Shown here: one piece after another, positions 42,837 to 51,281 of the stretch
Position numbering within the stretch: the stretch's first letter is position 1
Layout: every line of letters starts with the position of its first letter
Assembly: GCA_028291405.1 (NCBI GenBank)
Contig: JAQGID010000069.1
Coordinates: forward strand, 1-64,000
Direction: 5' to 3'
Origin: Rhodospirillales bacterium
Lineage (GTDB): Bacteria > Pseudomonadota > Alphaproteobacteria > ATCC43930 > CGMCC-115725
Length of the DNA stretch: 64,000 nt
Translations under genes and position numbers: made by a program
Notes under the pieces: generated by a model
Database searches by the model: none
What the model was told of the DNA's origin: nothing
The model's input: the letters and a program-made list of their open reading frames with translations, nothing else

Positions 42837-44339
42837 ATGACGATCGCGCTGACGCTGACCGGAATCCGCAAGTCGTTCGACGGGTTTCTCGCCCTCGACG
42901 ACGCAGCATTCTCGGTCGGCGGCGGCGAGGTTCACGCGTTGCTGGGCGAGAACGGCGCCGGCAAATCCTCGCTGATGAACGTTGCCGCCGGGCTCTATGC
43001 GCCGGATAGCGGCGAGATCGCGATCGACGGGCGTCCCGTCGTCCTTGCCGGCCCGGCCGACGCGCGGCGCCACGGCGTCGGCATGGTGCATCAGCATTTC
43101 AAGCTGGTGAAGCCGTTCACCGTCGCCGAGAACATCCTGCTCGCCAATCCACGGCCCGGCTATCGCAGAGGGATGGCGGCGACCCGCGAGGCGATCGCCC
43201 GCCAGGCCGAGACGCTCGGCTTCGCGATCGAGCCGGATCGCCGCGTCGCCGATCTTTCGATCGCCGAGCAGCAGCAGGTCGAGATCGTCAAGGTCCTGGT
43301 CGGTGGCGTCCGCATCCTGATCCTCGACGAGCCGACCGCGGTGTTGACCGACGCCGAGGCCGATCGCCTGCTCGAAACGGTGCGTCGCCTGGCCGAGACC
43401 GGCGTCGCGGTCGTGCTGGTCACCCACAAGCTCTACGAGGTCAAGCGCCATGCCGATGCGGTCACGGTCATGCGGGGCGGGCGGACGGTCGCGACCGCCG
43501 ATCCGCGCACCGCAAGCACCGCCGAGCTGACCGAGCTCACGGTCGGCCAGACGACGCCGCTGCCGGCGCGCGCGAGCTTCGACCACGGCGGTACGCGGCT
43601 GAACGTCGGCGCCCTGACCTGTGCGCGCGCCGATGGGCAGGTGACGCTCGCCGATCTCAGCTTCTTCGTCCGCTCCGGCGAGATCTACGGCGTCGCCGGC
43701 GTCAGCGGCAACGGCCAGGCGGAGCTCGCCGAGGCGCTGGTCGGCATTCGGCCGCCGCTTGCCGGCGAGATCTGGGTCGAGGGCGCCGGCGATCTCGCCA
43801 AGGCCGCACCGACGGCGCGCCGGGATGCCGCCGTCGCCGCCATCCCGGCCGACCGCTTTTCCCATGCGCTGGCGGGCAGCCTGTCGATCGCCGAGAATTT
43901 CGCGGTCGGCGAGGTGCATTGCGGCCGCTATGGCGGCTGGCCGCTGATCGACCGAAACGCGATGCGCCGCGCGACGGCGGCGGCGGTCGCCGCTTTCGAC
44001 GTGCAGGGCGTCCGCAGCCTACGACAGAAGGCGGCGCTGCTCTCGGGCGGCAATGCGCAGAAGCTGGTGATCGCGCGTGAGTTCAGCCGCGAGCCGGCGG
44101 TCGTCGTCGCCCATAGCCCGAGCCGCGGCCTCGACGCGCGCGCCTGCGGTGCGGTGCATCAGCGGCTGCTCGCGGCGCGCGACGCCGGTGCGGCGGTCGT
44201 CGTGATCAGCGAGGACCTCGACGAGATCCTGACCCTCTCGGACCGGATCGCGGTGATGAGCCGCGGTCGCATCGTCGCCGAGTTCGACCGGCCGGCGGAC
44301 CGCCAGGCGATCGGCCGCGCCATGGTGGATCATGGCTGA
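42837..44339 (+). CDS. ABC importer ATPase with two nucleotide-binding domains
   Basis: The 500-residue protein has two fused ATPase domains of the sugar/nucleoside (RbsA/NupA) class. The first has a proper Walker A (GENGAGKSSLMN), MVHQHFKLV Q-loop and LILDEPTAVLT Walker B, but a degenerate signature (LSIAEQQQVEIVK). The second has a degenerate Walker A (GVSGNGQAEL) and a clear signature (LSGGNAQKLVIAREF). Such asymmetry is normal in the family. It overlaps the next permease gene by eight bases. Confidence 0.92.
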   Translation: MTIALTLTGIRKSFDGFLALDDAAFSVGGGEVHALLGENGAGKSSLMNVAAGLYAPDSGEIAIDGRPVVLAGPADARRHGVGMVHQHFKLVKPFTVAENILLANPRPGYRRGMAATREAIARQAETLGFAIEPDRRVADLSIAEQQQVEIVKVLVGGVRILILDEPTAVLTDAEADRLLETVRRLAETGVAVVLVTHKLYEVKRHADAVTVMRGGRTVATADPRTASTAELTELTVGQTTPLPARASFDHGGTRLNVGALTCARADGQVTLADLSFFVRSGEIYGVAGVSGNGQAELAEALVGIRPPLAGEIWVEGAGDLAKAAPTARRDAAVAAIPADRFSHALAGSLSIAENFAVGEVHCGRYGGWPLIDRNAMRRATAAAVAAFDVQGVRSLRQKAALLSGGNAQKLVIAREFSREPAVVVAHSPSRGLDARACGAVHQRLLAARDAGAAVVVISEDLDEILTLSDRIAVMSRGRIVAEFDRPADRQAIGRAMVDHG

Positions 44340-45444
44340 TCTGAAGGCGATGTCGGCGGGCGCCATGGTGGCGCCGCCGCTCAAGGCGCGACGTCTCGGC
44401 CGGCTCACGCTCGAGCTGCGTCAGAACCTGCCGGCGTGGAAACAGGCGGCGTTCCTGACGATCTGCCTCGTATTCGGGATCGCGGTATCGGTCGCGATCC
44501 TCGCCGCGGCGGGGATCGCGCCGGCGACGCTGTTCGACGAGATGATCGTCGAGACGCTGGGCAACGCCGACAGTCTGCGCGCCGTGCTGGTGCAGGCGAC
44601 GCCGCTCATCCTGGTCGGGCTCGGCGCTGGCCTCGCCTTTCGGGTCGGCTTTTGGAATCTCGGCATCGAGGGCCAGATGATCTGGGGCGGCATCGGCGCC
44701 ACCGCTGTCGTGATCTATGGCATTGGGCCGGAATCGCTGCGGCTCGTCTGCATGGGAATCGCGGCGGGGCTGGGGGGGCTGACGTGGGTGCTGCTGGCCG
44801 CCTGGCTCAAGCTCAGCTTCCGCGTCAACGAGATCATCGCGACGCTGCTGCTGAACTACGTCGCCGCCTATTTTCTTTTCCACCTGCTCTACGGCGCCTG
44901 GCAGGATCCGACCACCGCCTTTCCCCAATCGGTGCAGTACCGCAGCTTCGAGCGGCTGCCGGAGATCGGCTTCGGCGTCAGCTCCGGCCTCGCGATCGCC
45001 CTCGCCGCGGTGGCGGTCGCCTTCTGGCTGGTCCAACTCAGCCGCGCCGGATTCTACATGCGCTTCGTCAGCGCCAATCCCGGCATGGCGCGCGTCGTCG
45101 GCGTGCCGGTCGCCGCCGTCAGCATCGGCGCCATCGCCGCCTCGGGCGCGCTCGCGGGACTCGCGGGCTTCGTCAACGTCGCGAGCCAGGAGGGCAGGCT
45201 GACGCAATCGTTCTTCGACGGCTATGTCTTCGCCGGCGTGCTCGTCGCCTTCCTGTCGCGCAACGATCCGATCATCGCGGCGGTCGTCGGCTTCCTGCTC
45301 GCCGTGCTCTTCGTGACCGGCCAGACGCTGCAGGTCTTCTACCAGATCCCCTTCACGATGGTGCAGCTGATCCAGGCGATCATCGTCATCGCCGTCGCGT
45401 CCTCGGAGTTCCTGATCCGCCACCGCATGCGCTGGACCCGCTGA
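44332..45444 (+). CDS. ABC transporter permease 1 (NupB/YufP type)
   Basis: The 370-residue membrane protein has about nine hydrophobic segments and the BPD_transp_2 features PLILVGLGAGLAFRVGFWNLGIEGQM and RVNEIIATLLLNYVA. These are typical of nucleoside/BMP-linked permeases. It forms a heterodimer with the next gene product. It starts inside the ATPase gene and ends two bases before the next ATG. Confidence 0.92.
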   Translation: MADLKAMSAGAMVAPPLKARRLGRLTLELRQNLPAWKQAAFLTICLVFGIAVSVAILAAAGIAPATLFDEMIVETLGNADSLRAVLVQATPLILVGLGAGLAFRVGFWNLGIEGQMIWGGIGATAVVIYGIGPESLRLVCMGIAAGLGGLTWVLLAAWLKLSFRVNEIIATLLLNYVAAYFLFHLLYGAWQDPTTAFPQSVQYRSFERLPEIGFGVSSGLAIALAAVAVAFWLVQLSRAGFYMRFVSANPGMARVVGVPVAAVSIGAIAASGALAGLAGFVNVASQEGRLTQSFFDGYVFAGVLVAFLSRNDPIIAAVVGFLLAVLFVTGQTLQVFYQIPFTMVQLIQAIIVIAVASSEFLIRHRMRWTR

Positions 45445-45446
45445 CG

Positions 45447-46382
45447 ATGACCGACTTCCTGATCAACTGGATCGCCGGCATCCCGGTTACCGCCGCGCCT
45501 TACGCGCTGGCGGCGCTCGGCCTAATCATCAGCGAGCGGTCCGGCATCCTCAATCTCTCCGCCGAGGGGCTGATGCTGGTCGGCGCGATGACCGGCGTCG
45601 CGAGCTGCATCGTCCTCGGCGGCCACCCGCTGATCGCCCTCGTAATCGCGATGGTGGCGAGCAGCGTCGTCTCGCTGCTTTTTGCGATGCTGACCGTCGT
45701 CCTGCGCATCAACCAGGTGATCGCCGGCCTTGCGATCGTGTTCTTCTGCCAGGGGCTCACCGGGCTGATCGGCAATCTCGCCGGCTGGCAGAATCACCCG
45801 ATCGCCGGGCTCGACAAATGGACGATCGGGCCGTTATCGGAAATCCCGGGGATCGGGAAGATCCTGTTCATCCAGGATCCCGTCGTCTATCTCGCGATCC
45901 CAATCTTCTACCTCGTCAATCGCGTGCTGAGGTTCTCGATGGTCGGGCTCAACCTGCGCGCCGTCGGCGAGAATCCGGCGGCGGCGGATGCGGCGGGGGT
46001 CAGCGTCGCGCTCTATCGGATCGCCGCGATCGTCGCGGGCTCGGCGCTGGTCGGGCTGGCCGGCGCCTATATCTCGGTCGTCGGGGTCAAGCTGTGGTTC
46101 ACCGGCATGGTCGGCGGCCGCGGCTGGATCGCCGTCGCGCTGGTGATCTTCGCGCGCTGGGCGCCGTGGCCGGCGCTCGGCGGCGCGCTGCTGTTCGGCT
46201 GCATCGAGGCGGTGATCCCGCGGATCGCCGCCGCCGGCATCCGCGTGCCGCAATATCTCATGCTGATGCTGCCCTACCTCGCGACGATCGCCGTCATGGT
46301 CTGGGCCGGGGCGACGCAGCGCGGCGGCGCCGGCGAGCCCGGTGCGCTGGGACAGCCACACGTCCGCGAGGAGCGGCGCTGA
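45447..46382 (+). CDS. ABC transporter permease 2 (NupC/YufQ type)
   Basis: The 311-residue membrane protein has eight or so hydrophobic segments and the motifs ISERSGILNLSAEGLMLVGAM and VGLNLRAVGENPAAADAAGVSV, characteristic of the second permease of BMP-type importers. It follows permease 1 by two bases and precedes the cysteine hydrolase by 28. All four transporter genes and the flanking enzymes read as one operon. Confidence 0.92.
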   Translation: MTDFLINWIAGIPVTAAPYALAALGLIISERSGILNLSAEGLMLVGAMTGVASCIVLGGHPLIALVIAMVASSVVSLLFAMLTVVLRINQVIAGLAIVFFCQGLTGLIGNLAGWQNHPIAGLDKWTIGPLSEIPGIGKILFIQDPVVYLAIPIFYLVNRVLRFSMVGLNLRAVGENPAAADAAGVSVALYRIAAIVAGSALVGLAGAYISVVGVKLWFTGMVGGRGWIAVALVIFARWAPWPALGGALLFGCIEAVIPRIAAAGIRVPQYLMLMLPYLATIAVMVWAGATQRGGAGEPGALGQPHVREERR

Positions 46383-46410
46383 TCCGAGGCCGAGAGCAGG
46401 GAGGGTGACG

Positions 46411-47124
46411 ATGCAGATCCACGTCTACGGCAAAGAGCGGACCGTTACCGACGGGTTCGACGACTATCTCGATCCGGCGCGCACCGCGATCGTTTCGATC
46501 GACATGCACCGCGGGCATCTCGACCCGTCGCCGGACTGCCCGTGCCCGGCGCCGCGGGCGCGCGAGATCGTGGCGCCGATCGACGCGTTCCACGAACGGG
46601 CGCGGGCGCTCGGTGTCCCGGTGATCCACGTCCGGACGGTGCTGCGGCGTGGCGGCGTCGACGACGTCAAGGGGATCCCATCCGCGTGGCGCCGCACCTT
46701 CCCGCTCTATGTCGGGGCGATCCCGAACAGCGACGCGCATGCCATCGAGGGTTCGCACTGGACCGAGCTGATGACGCATGTCGGGCCCGAGGATCTGCTC
46801 GTCGAGACGAAGAAGCGGCTGTCGGTCTTCTACCCGACCGATCTCGATTTTCTCTTACGCAACCTGAAGGTAGAGACCGTCGTGCTGAACGGCGGCTTCA
46901 CCGATTGCTGCGTGCTGAACGCCGCCTTCGACGCGAGCAACCGCAACTACCATGTCGTCGTCGCGCGCGACCTCGTTCGCGGCACCGACGATGCCCTCGA
47001 GGGCGCCGCGCTGGCGATGGTCTCGCTTCATCTCGGCTTGGTCGTCGATTCGGCGGCGCTGCTCGCGGAATGGGGGACGCGCGTCAGCGGTCGAGGAAGC
47101 CCCAGCGCATCAGTCCCCGCTTGA
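46411..47124 (+). CDS. Isochorismatase-like cysteine hydrolase
   Basis: The 237-residue protein has the catalytic triad of the cysteine hydrolase superfamily: D31 (VSIDMHRGHLD), a lysine at 134/135 (VETKKRLS) and C167 (GGFTDCCVLNAA). Relatives hydrolyse ureidoacrylate (RutB), biuret, N-carbamoylsarcosine or nicotinamide. In this operon, after a nucleoside/base importer, a carbamoyl or amide product of ring breakdown is a reasonable substrate. GGAGGG precedes the ATG. Its 3' end overlaps the PhyH gene by 41 bases on the other strand. Confidence 0.88.
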   Translation: MQIHVYGKERTVTDGFDDYLDPARTAIVSIDMHRGHLDPSPDCPCPAPRAREIVAPIDAFHERARALGVPVIHVRTVLRRGGVDDVKGIPSAWRRTFPLYVGAIPNSDAHAIEGSHWTELMTHVGPEDLLVETKKRLSVFYPTDLDFLLRNLKVETVVLNGGFTDCCVLNAAFDASNRNYHVVVARDLVRGTDDALEGAALAMVSLHLGLVVDSAALLAEWGTRVSGRGSPSASVPA

Positions 47125-47986
47125 TGAATTGCTTCGCCCGCCGGCGCACCGAGGCGTTCCGGCGCGAGTCCCCGGCGGTGTGCTTGATCGCGTTCCACGG
47201 GTATTCCTGCGGCACCACGATGTGCGATTGGCGGAGGCCGAAGGCAATTCCATAGGCGCGCCGCGGGATCGGCGTCACATTGGTATCGGCGCCGTGCAGC
47301 GTCAGCCGGTGATGCACCACGGCGCCGCCAGCCGGCAGCGGGCAGTATCGCACCCGGCTCCCCGCGTCGACGGCGAGCGCCTCCAGCCCGTGAACGCCGG
47401 CATCGCCGCGGATCGGCTGGTGGACGTGAAGCGGTCCCTTGTTGCTGCCCGCGACGTATTTCAGGCAGCCGCTTTCTGGCGCGACGTCCTGCAGCGGGAT
47501 CCAGAAGCTGATTGTATGGTACCGCGTGCCGCGCGGATAGAACGCCTGATCCTGGTGCCACGGCGTCGGGGCGCCGCCGTTCGCCGGCTTGGTCAGGGCA
47601 TGGTCGAAGCGGAACGTCGCTTCCGGGCCCAGCAGCTGCCGCGCGATTGCCTCGCAATTCCGCCAGATCGCGGTGTCGCGCAGCTCCGGCCGGTAGGCAA
47701 CCGGTCCGAGAAGCTGCGGAATCTGCATCGTCTCGCTCGATTCGTCGCCGGCGAAATCGACCAGATAGCCGTCAGCATAGCCGACCCGTTCCTCGAACAT
47801 CCGATCGTAAAGCTCCGTCATCCGGCGGAGCTCCTCGGGGGTCGACACCGAGGGGATGGAAAGGAAACCCTCGTCGCGGAAGAAAGCGATCTGCTCCCGC
47901 GTCAATGTCACCGGATCGTGGCGGGAAATCGCTCCGCTGAACGAAGCGGCTTCTTTCGCCTTCCACTTTAGGACAGCCTGGACCAT
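47084..47986 (-). CDS. Phytanoyl-CoA dioxygenase (PhyH) family protein
   Basis: The 300-residue protein has the PhyH-type Fe(II)/2OG core: H144-x-D146 in TPWHQDQAFYP and the distal histidine H231 in RLTLHGADTN. LKYVAGSNKGPLHVH lies between, and an arginine for 2OG follows near RRAYGIAF. It hydroxylates an unknown small molecule. The ATG at 47986 follows AGGA at good spacing; ATGs at 47992 and 48052 are alternatives. The basic C-terminus (NASVRRRAKQFIKRGLMRWGF) is unusual. It lies at the edge of the polysaccharide locus, next to another iron oxygenase. Confidence 0.85.
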   Translation of the reverse strand: MVQAVLKWKAKEAASFSGAISRHDPVTLTREQIAFFRDEGFLSIPSVSTPEELRRMTELYDRMFEERVGYADGYLVDFAGDESSETMQIPQLLGPVAYRPELRDTAIWRNCEAIARQLLGPEATFRFDHALTKPANGGAPTPWHQDQAFYPRGTRYHTISFWIPLQDVAPESGCLKYVAGSNKGPLHVHQPIRGDAGVHGLEALAVDAGSRVRYCPLPAGGAVVHHRLTLHGADTNVTPIPRRAYGIAFGLRQSHIVVPQEYPWNAIKHTAGDSRRNASVRRRAKQFIKRGLMRWGFLDR

Positions 47987-48115
47987 CGGCATTCCTGCTG
48001 GATGCACTGCTGCCACGCGGTCCGCACGGTTGCTCTGATCGGCGACAGCCAACGCGAACGCAGGGGTAGGGTCGCAGTTCCGTCGGGGACGCGATATTTG
48101 ATGATCGTTTTTCGG

Positions 48116-48808
48116 CTAGGCGACGCCGCGCCAGCGCACGCCGGTCGCCACCGCGGCGATCAGCAGCCGCGAGAACAGCGCCATGTCGACCGGCATATCG
48201 CGGCGCCACACGTCGAGCAGGAGCACGCTCCGCACCGCGTCGCTCTCGTTGATCGCCTCATGCGGATAGGTGTCGTCCCACAAGAGCCACTCGCCGTCGC
48301 CGACGCGATGCTCCCGGCCGGCGATTTTCAGCACTGCCGCCGGCTTGCCGTCGGCGCGCCGCGGTACCGAGAGGCCCAGATAGAAGCGAAGCACGCCGCG
48401 GAACGGGCCACGATGGAGCGGAATGTGCTTGCCCGGCGCCATGAACGAGATCGAGGCCGAGAGGATGCCCGGGGTCGCGGCGACGATCGCGGCAAGGTGC
48501 GGGCAGGCTGCCATGTTCGCTTCGAACTCGACGCCATAGGCCTTGAGCACAAACATCCGCCAGTCGCGGCCGTCGTTTGCCGAGATCGCCCCCTGCTCCC
48601 GCATGATTTCATGAAAGCGCGGCACGCGGCCCAATTCGGCGGCGACGCGCTCGGCCTCGTCGCGGATTTCGCGCCAGGCCCCGGCGAAGGTAGCGGCAGG
48701 CGGGAAATACGCATGGGCGTCGAGGACGGGAGGCCCGGTGATTCGGCTGTCATAGACCCATCGGATGAGAATCGCCGCCTGATCGTAGAAGATGCCCATT
48801 GCTCCCAC
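48116..48808 (-). CDS. Aspartyl/asparaginyl beta-hydroxylase (LpxO-like) family protein
   Basis: The 230-residue protein has the Asp_Arg_hydrox fold: FMAPGKHIPLHRGPFRGVLRFYLGLSVP with the first iron histidine and 2OG contacts, then GEWLLWDDTYPHEAINESDAVRSVLLLDVWR with the second histidine. Bacterial members include LpxO, which hydroxylates lipid A acyl chains. It may modify an envelope component. The start is uncertain: GTG at 48808 has no ribosome site, and ATG at 48799 has GGAG only two bases away. Confidence 0.83.
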   Translation of the reverse strand: MGAMGIFYDQAAILIRWVYDSRITGPPVLDAHAYFPPAATFAGAWREIRDEAERVAAELGRVPRFHEIMREQGAISANDGRDWRMFVLKAYGVEFEANMAACPHLAAIVAATPGILSASISFMAPGKHIPLHRGPFRGVLRFYLGLSVPRRADGKPAAVLKIAGREHRVGDGEWLLWDDTYPHEAINESDAVRSVLLLDVWRRDMPVDMALFSRLLIAAVATGVRWRGVA

Positions 48809-48850
48809 CGGCTGGTCGTCGGAACCGCACCCCCCGGCCGTCGTCGAGCG

Positions 48851-49039
48851 TTAGCAGGCAGGTCCGCCCGTGCAATATCGCGGGGGAGGCTCCGGAACGG
48901 GCGTGAGGGACGGACCTGTGCCCGGGAGAGCGCTGCGCAGGGTCGGATCGGGACCATTGATCGAGGCGTCGTGGTCTTGCACGCAGCCGGCGAGGAGGAT
49001 AACGGCCAATGCAGCCGCTGCGAGAAGCTTGTGTCTCAT
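48851..49039 (-). CDS. Small lipoprotein, hypothetical
   Basis: The 62-residue protein has a lipoprotein signal (MRHKLLAAAALAVILLAGC) with lipobox L-A-G-C, giving a mature Pro-rich chain of about 44 residues ending CTGGPAC. GGAGGATC precedes the ATG at 49039. Two cysteines near the end could form a disulfide. The family is not recognised. It lies just downstream of the exopolysaccharide genes on the same strand. Confidence 0.65.
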   Translation of the reverse strand: MRHKLLAAAALAVILLAGCVQDHDASINGPDPTLRSALPGTGPSLTPVPEPPPRYCTGGPAC

Positions 49040-49228
49040 TCCGATCCTCCGCTCTCCGCGATGGCCGCTGCTACGCTCGCGGCGGCATCCTCTTCGCGAA
49101 CCGGTGCGGTAAGACTTGGTTCCGTGGATGCGGGGCGGCGTCAGGAGTTGCGCGGGGTGGTCAGCGGTCGAGCCGGACGGAATGGACAAAAGCCCTTTCG
49201 TCGCGCAAGCGCTGGATCGGCTCGGCTG

Positions 49229-50191
49229 TCAAGACGACCGGGTACCTGGCACCTCCTGGCTCTGGCGCGTGAAGAGGATGTCGCATTGCTCGGGCGGCAG
49301 CTCGGCGAGGGGCTCGAGCGGCGATGCCTCGCGCCAGTTCATGTAGAAATCGTAGTCGTAGCCGTTCGGAATGAGATAAGCGCGAAACCCTGCCGCCTGC
49401 ATTCGCATGAAGACATCCGACCAACCCTGCGGCTCGTCCTGCGCCGATGCCTCGACGATCAGCTGCACCGTCTTGGGATAGAGATCGATGGTATCGAGAA
49501 ACCGGCGCAGGACCGGCAATTCGCCGCCTTCGATATCCATCTTGATCAGCCGCAGCCGGGCGCGCTCCTCGGCCGTCAGGACGTGATCGAGCGGCGCGCA
49601 TTCGACGACGGCCTCTTCGGCGAAGCCGCGCGACTTCATCGTCGTCGCCGTTCCCGAGTTGTCGGCGGCGCCGCAATACAGCGTCAAGGTTCCAGCCTCG
49701 TCCGCGACCGCCAGGTTGACCGCACGGACGTTGGTCGCGGCGTTTTCACGAATGTGATCCGACAGCAATCGGAACGTCCGCGGCGACGCCTCGATCGAGA
49801 TCACCGAGCCGCCGGACCCTACGGCAGCCGATGCGAGCAGCGAGTCGTAGCCGATGTTCGCTCCGACATCGACGAAGACGTCGCCGTCTTTCAAGATCGT
49901 TTCGATCGTGCTCGAGACATTCGGCTCCCAGAATCCGAAATTGAGGATCCGCGATTGGATGAGATCGTTCGGATCGCATTTGAACCGCGCCCCGAAATAC
50001 GCCGTCCCCGGATAGCTCGCTCCCCATGCGATCAGCAGCCGCTTATAGGCGCGCGCCAGCAGGGCGGGCTGGAACGGCGATCGCCGGATCAGCGCAAAGA
50101 TCTTGTTCTGAAAGCTCATCGGTCGGGCCGAGCTGCGAGCGGCCGAGCGCATGATCGCGGGGGAAAGGGACAGGCGGTCGACTGATTCCAT
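49229..50191 (-). CDS. FkbM-family methyltransferase
   Basis: The 320-residue protein has the FkbM SAM-binding core: DVFVDVGANIGYDSLLAS (motif I, about residue 110), VISIEASPRTFRLL, and LIKMDIEGGELPVLRRF. FkbM-type enzymes O-methylate sugars or other hydroxyl groups and are common in polysaccharide loci. GAGGAGA precedes the ATG. It follows a glycosyltransferase gene by 30 bases and probably adds a methyl group to the repeat unit or chain end. Confidence 0.9.
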   Translation of the reverse strand: MESVDRLSLSPAIMRSAARSSARPMSFQNKIFALIRRSPFQPALLARAYKRLLIAWGASYPGTAYFGARFKCDPNDLIQSRILNFGFWEPNVSSTIETILKDGDVFVDVGANIGYDSLLASAAVGSGGSVISIEASPRTFRLLSDHIRENAATNVRAVNLAVADEAGTLTLYCGAADNSGTATTMKSRGFAEEAVVECAPLDHVLTAEERARLRLIKMDIEGGELPVLRRFLDTIDLYPKTVQLIVEASAQDEPQGWSDVFMRMQAAGFRAYLIPNGYDYDFYMNWREASPLEPLAELPPEQCDILFTRQSQEVPGTRSS

Positions 50192-50221
50192 CGGTGGTCT
50201 CCTCGCTACGGCGGGGCGGCG

Positions 50222-51244
50222 CTAGCGGCCGGCGCGCGGCGCGACAGCCTGCTGCCGGCCGGTCCCTTCACCCTGCTTGGTGAGCTTGGCGAACGAACGG
50301 CGGAGACGGTGCCGGAAGCCATGCCTCGGTTTCCGGTTCGTCAGCCGTATGTAGTCCCAGCGCTGCGGCGGCAGGCGGTAGAGTTCGTGGTCGCCCTCGA
50401 GCTTGAAGCGCATCCCCATGGCGAAGGCCGCGAGGATTGCCTTCACGGTCTGCCGACCGAGGCCGTTTCTGACCCCCTGGTTGAGGTAATTAAGCGCCGT
50501 GATCGTGAGACGGAAAGCGCTTTCGCCATATTTATAGCGCACGTAGATCGTGTTACGGACGATGTGGTACCAGCGGCCGCCGGTCCAGGTGACGCGTGCC
50601 GCCCCCGCCGACTGATGCACGATCTCGACGGTCGGCGTGTAGAGGATCTTCTGGCCGCCGCGCAGCAGCCGGCGGGCAAGGTCGCCTTCCTCGGAGCCGA
50701 AGAAGAGATCGCCGTCGAAGCCCCTGGCCGCCTCGAACGTCGCGCGGCGCACGGCAAAGCCGGTACCGCAGAAGGTGATCGCCTCGAACTCCTCGCCGGC
50801 GCGGGCAATCTGCTGCTCGCCGAAGTCCCAGGTCGAGCGGTCGAGCGCCATTGTCGTCGGCTGGACGATCCGAAACGCCAAGGTACCGACGTCCTGGCGC
50901 TGGTCGAGAAGCCGGAGAATCGATTGCAGCGCGTCGTCGCGCGCGAATGAGGCGTCGCTGTCGAGGCCGACGATCACCGGCGCCGAGCCGACCCAGCAGC
51001 CGAGATTGCGCCCGAGCGCGACGCCGACGTTCTGGCCGAGCTCGACCAGAGTCACCGCGTCCTTGCCGCGACAGAACGCGGCGATGCGGTCGAGGACAGG
51101 CAGCTCGCTGCCCTGATCGACGACGATCACGCGCTGCCTGACGTTGCGCTGGTCGAGCGCGCTGCCGATCGCCCGAATGACGTCGTCGTCGCGATTGTAG
51201 GAGACGATCACGACGTCGATGTCGCGGTTCTTGTCTTCGTCCAT
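50222..51244 (-). CDS. GT2-family glycosyltransferase
   Basis: The 340-residue protein has a GT-A fold: DVVIVSYNRDDDVIRAIGSAL at the start, VVDQGSE, and the metal-binding D-x-D-like VGLDSDASFA near residue 95. FGSEEGDLARRLLRGGQKI is the acceptor-side ED motif region. No signal or membrane helix is clear. It transfers a sugar from a nucleotide donor to the growing polysaccharide. It follows the polymerase gene by 37 bases. Confidence 0.9.
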   Translation of the reverse strand: MDEDKNRDIDVVIVSYNRDDDVIRAIGSALDQRNVRQRVIVVDQGSELPVLDRIAAFCRGKDAVTLVELGQNVGVALGRNLGCWVGSAPVIVGLDSDASFARDDALQSILRLLDQRQDVGTLAFRIVQPTTMALDRSTWDFGEQQIARAGEEFEAITFCGTGFAVRRATFEAARGFDGDLFFGSEEGDLARRLLRGGQKILYTPTVEIVHQSAGAARVTWTGGRWYHIVRNTIYVRYKYGESAFRLTITALNYLNQGVRNGLGRQTVKAILAAFAMGMRFKLEGDHELYRLPPQRWDYIRLTNRKPRHGFRHRLRRSFAKLTKQGEGTGRQQAVAPRAGR

Positions 51245-51281
51245 GGCTTCAACCTTCCTGCCCCGAGAAGCCGTAGAGCCC

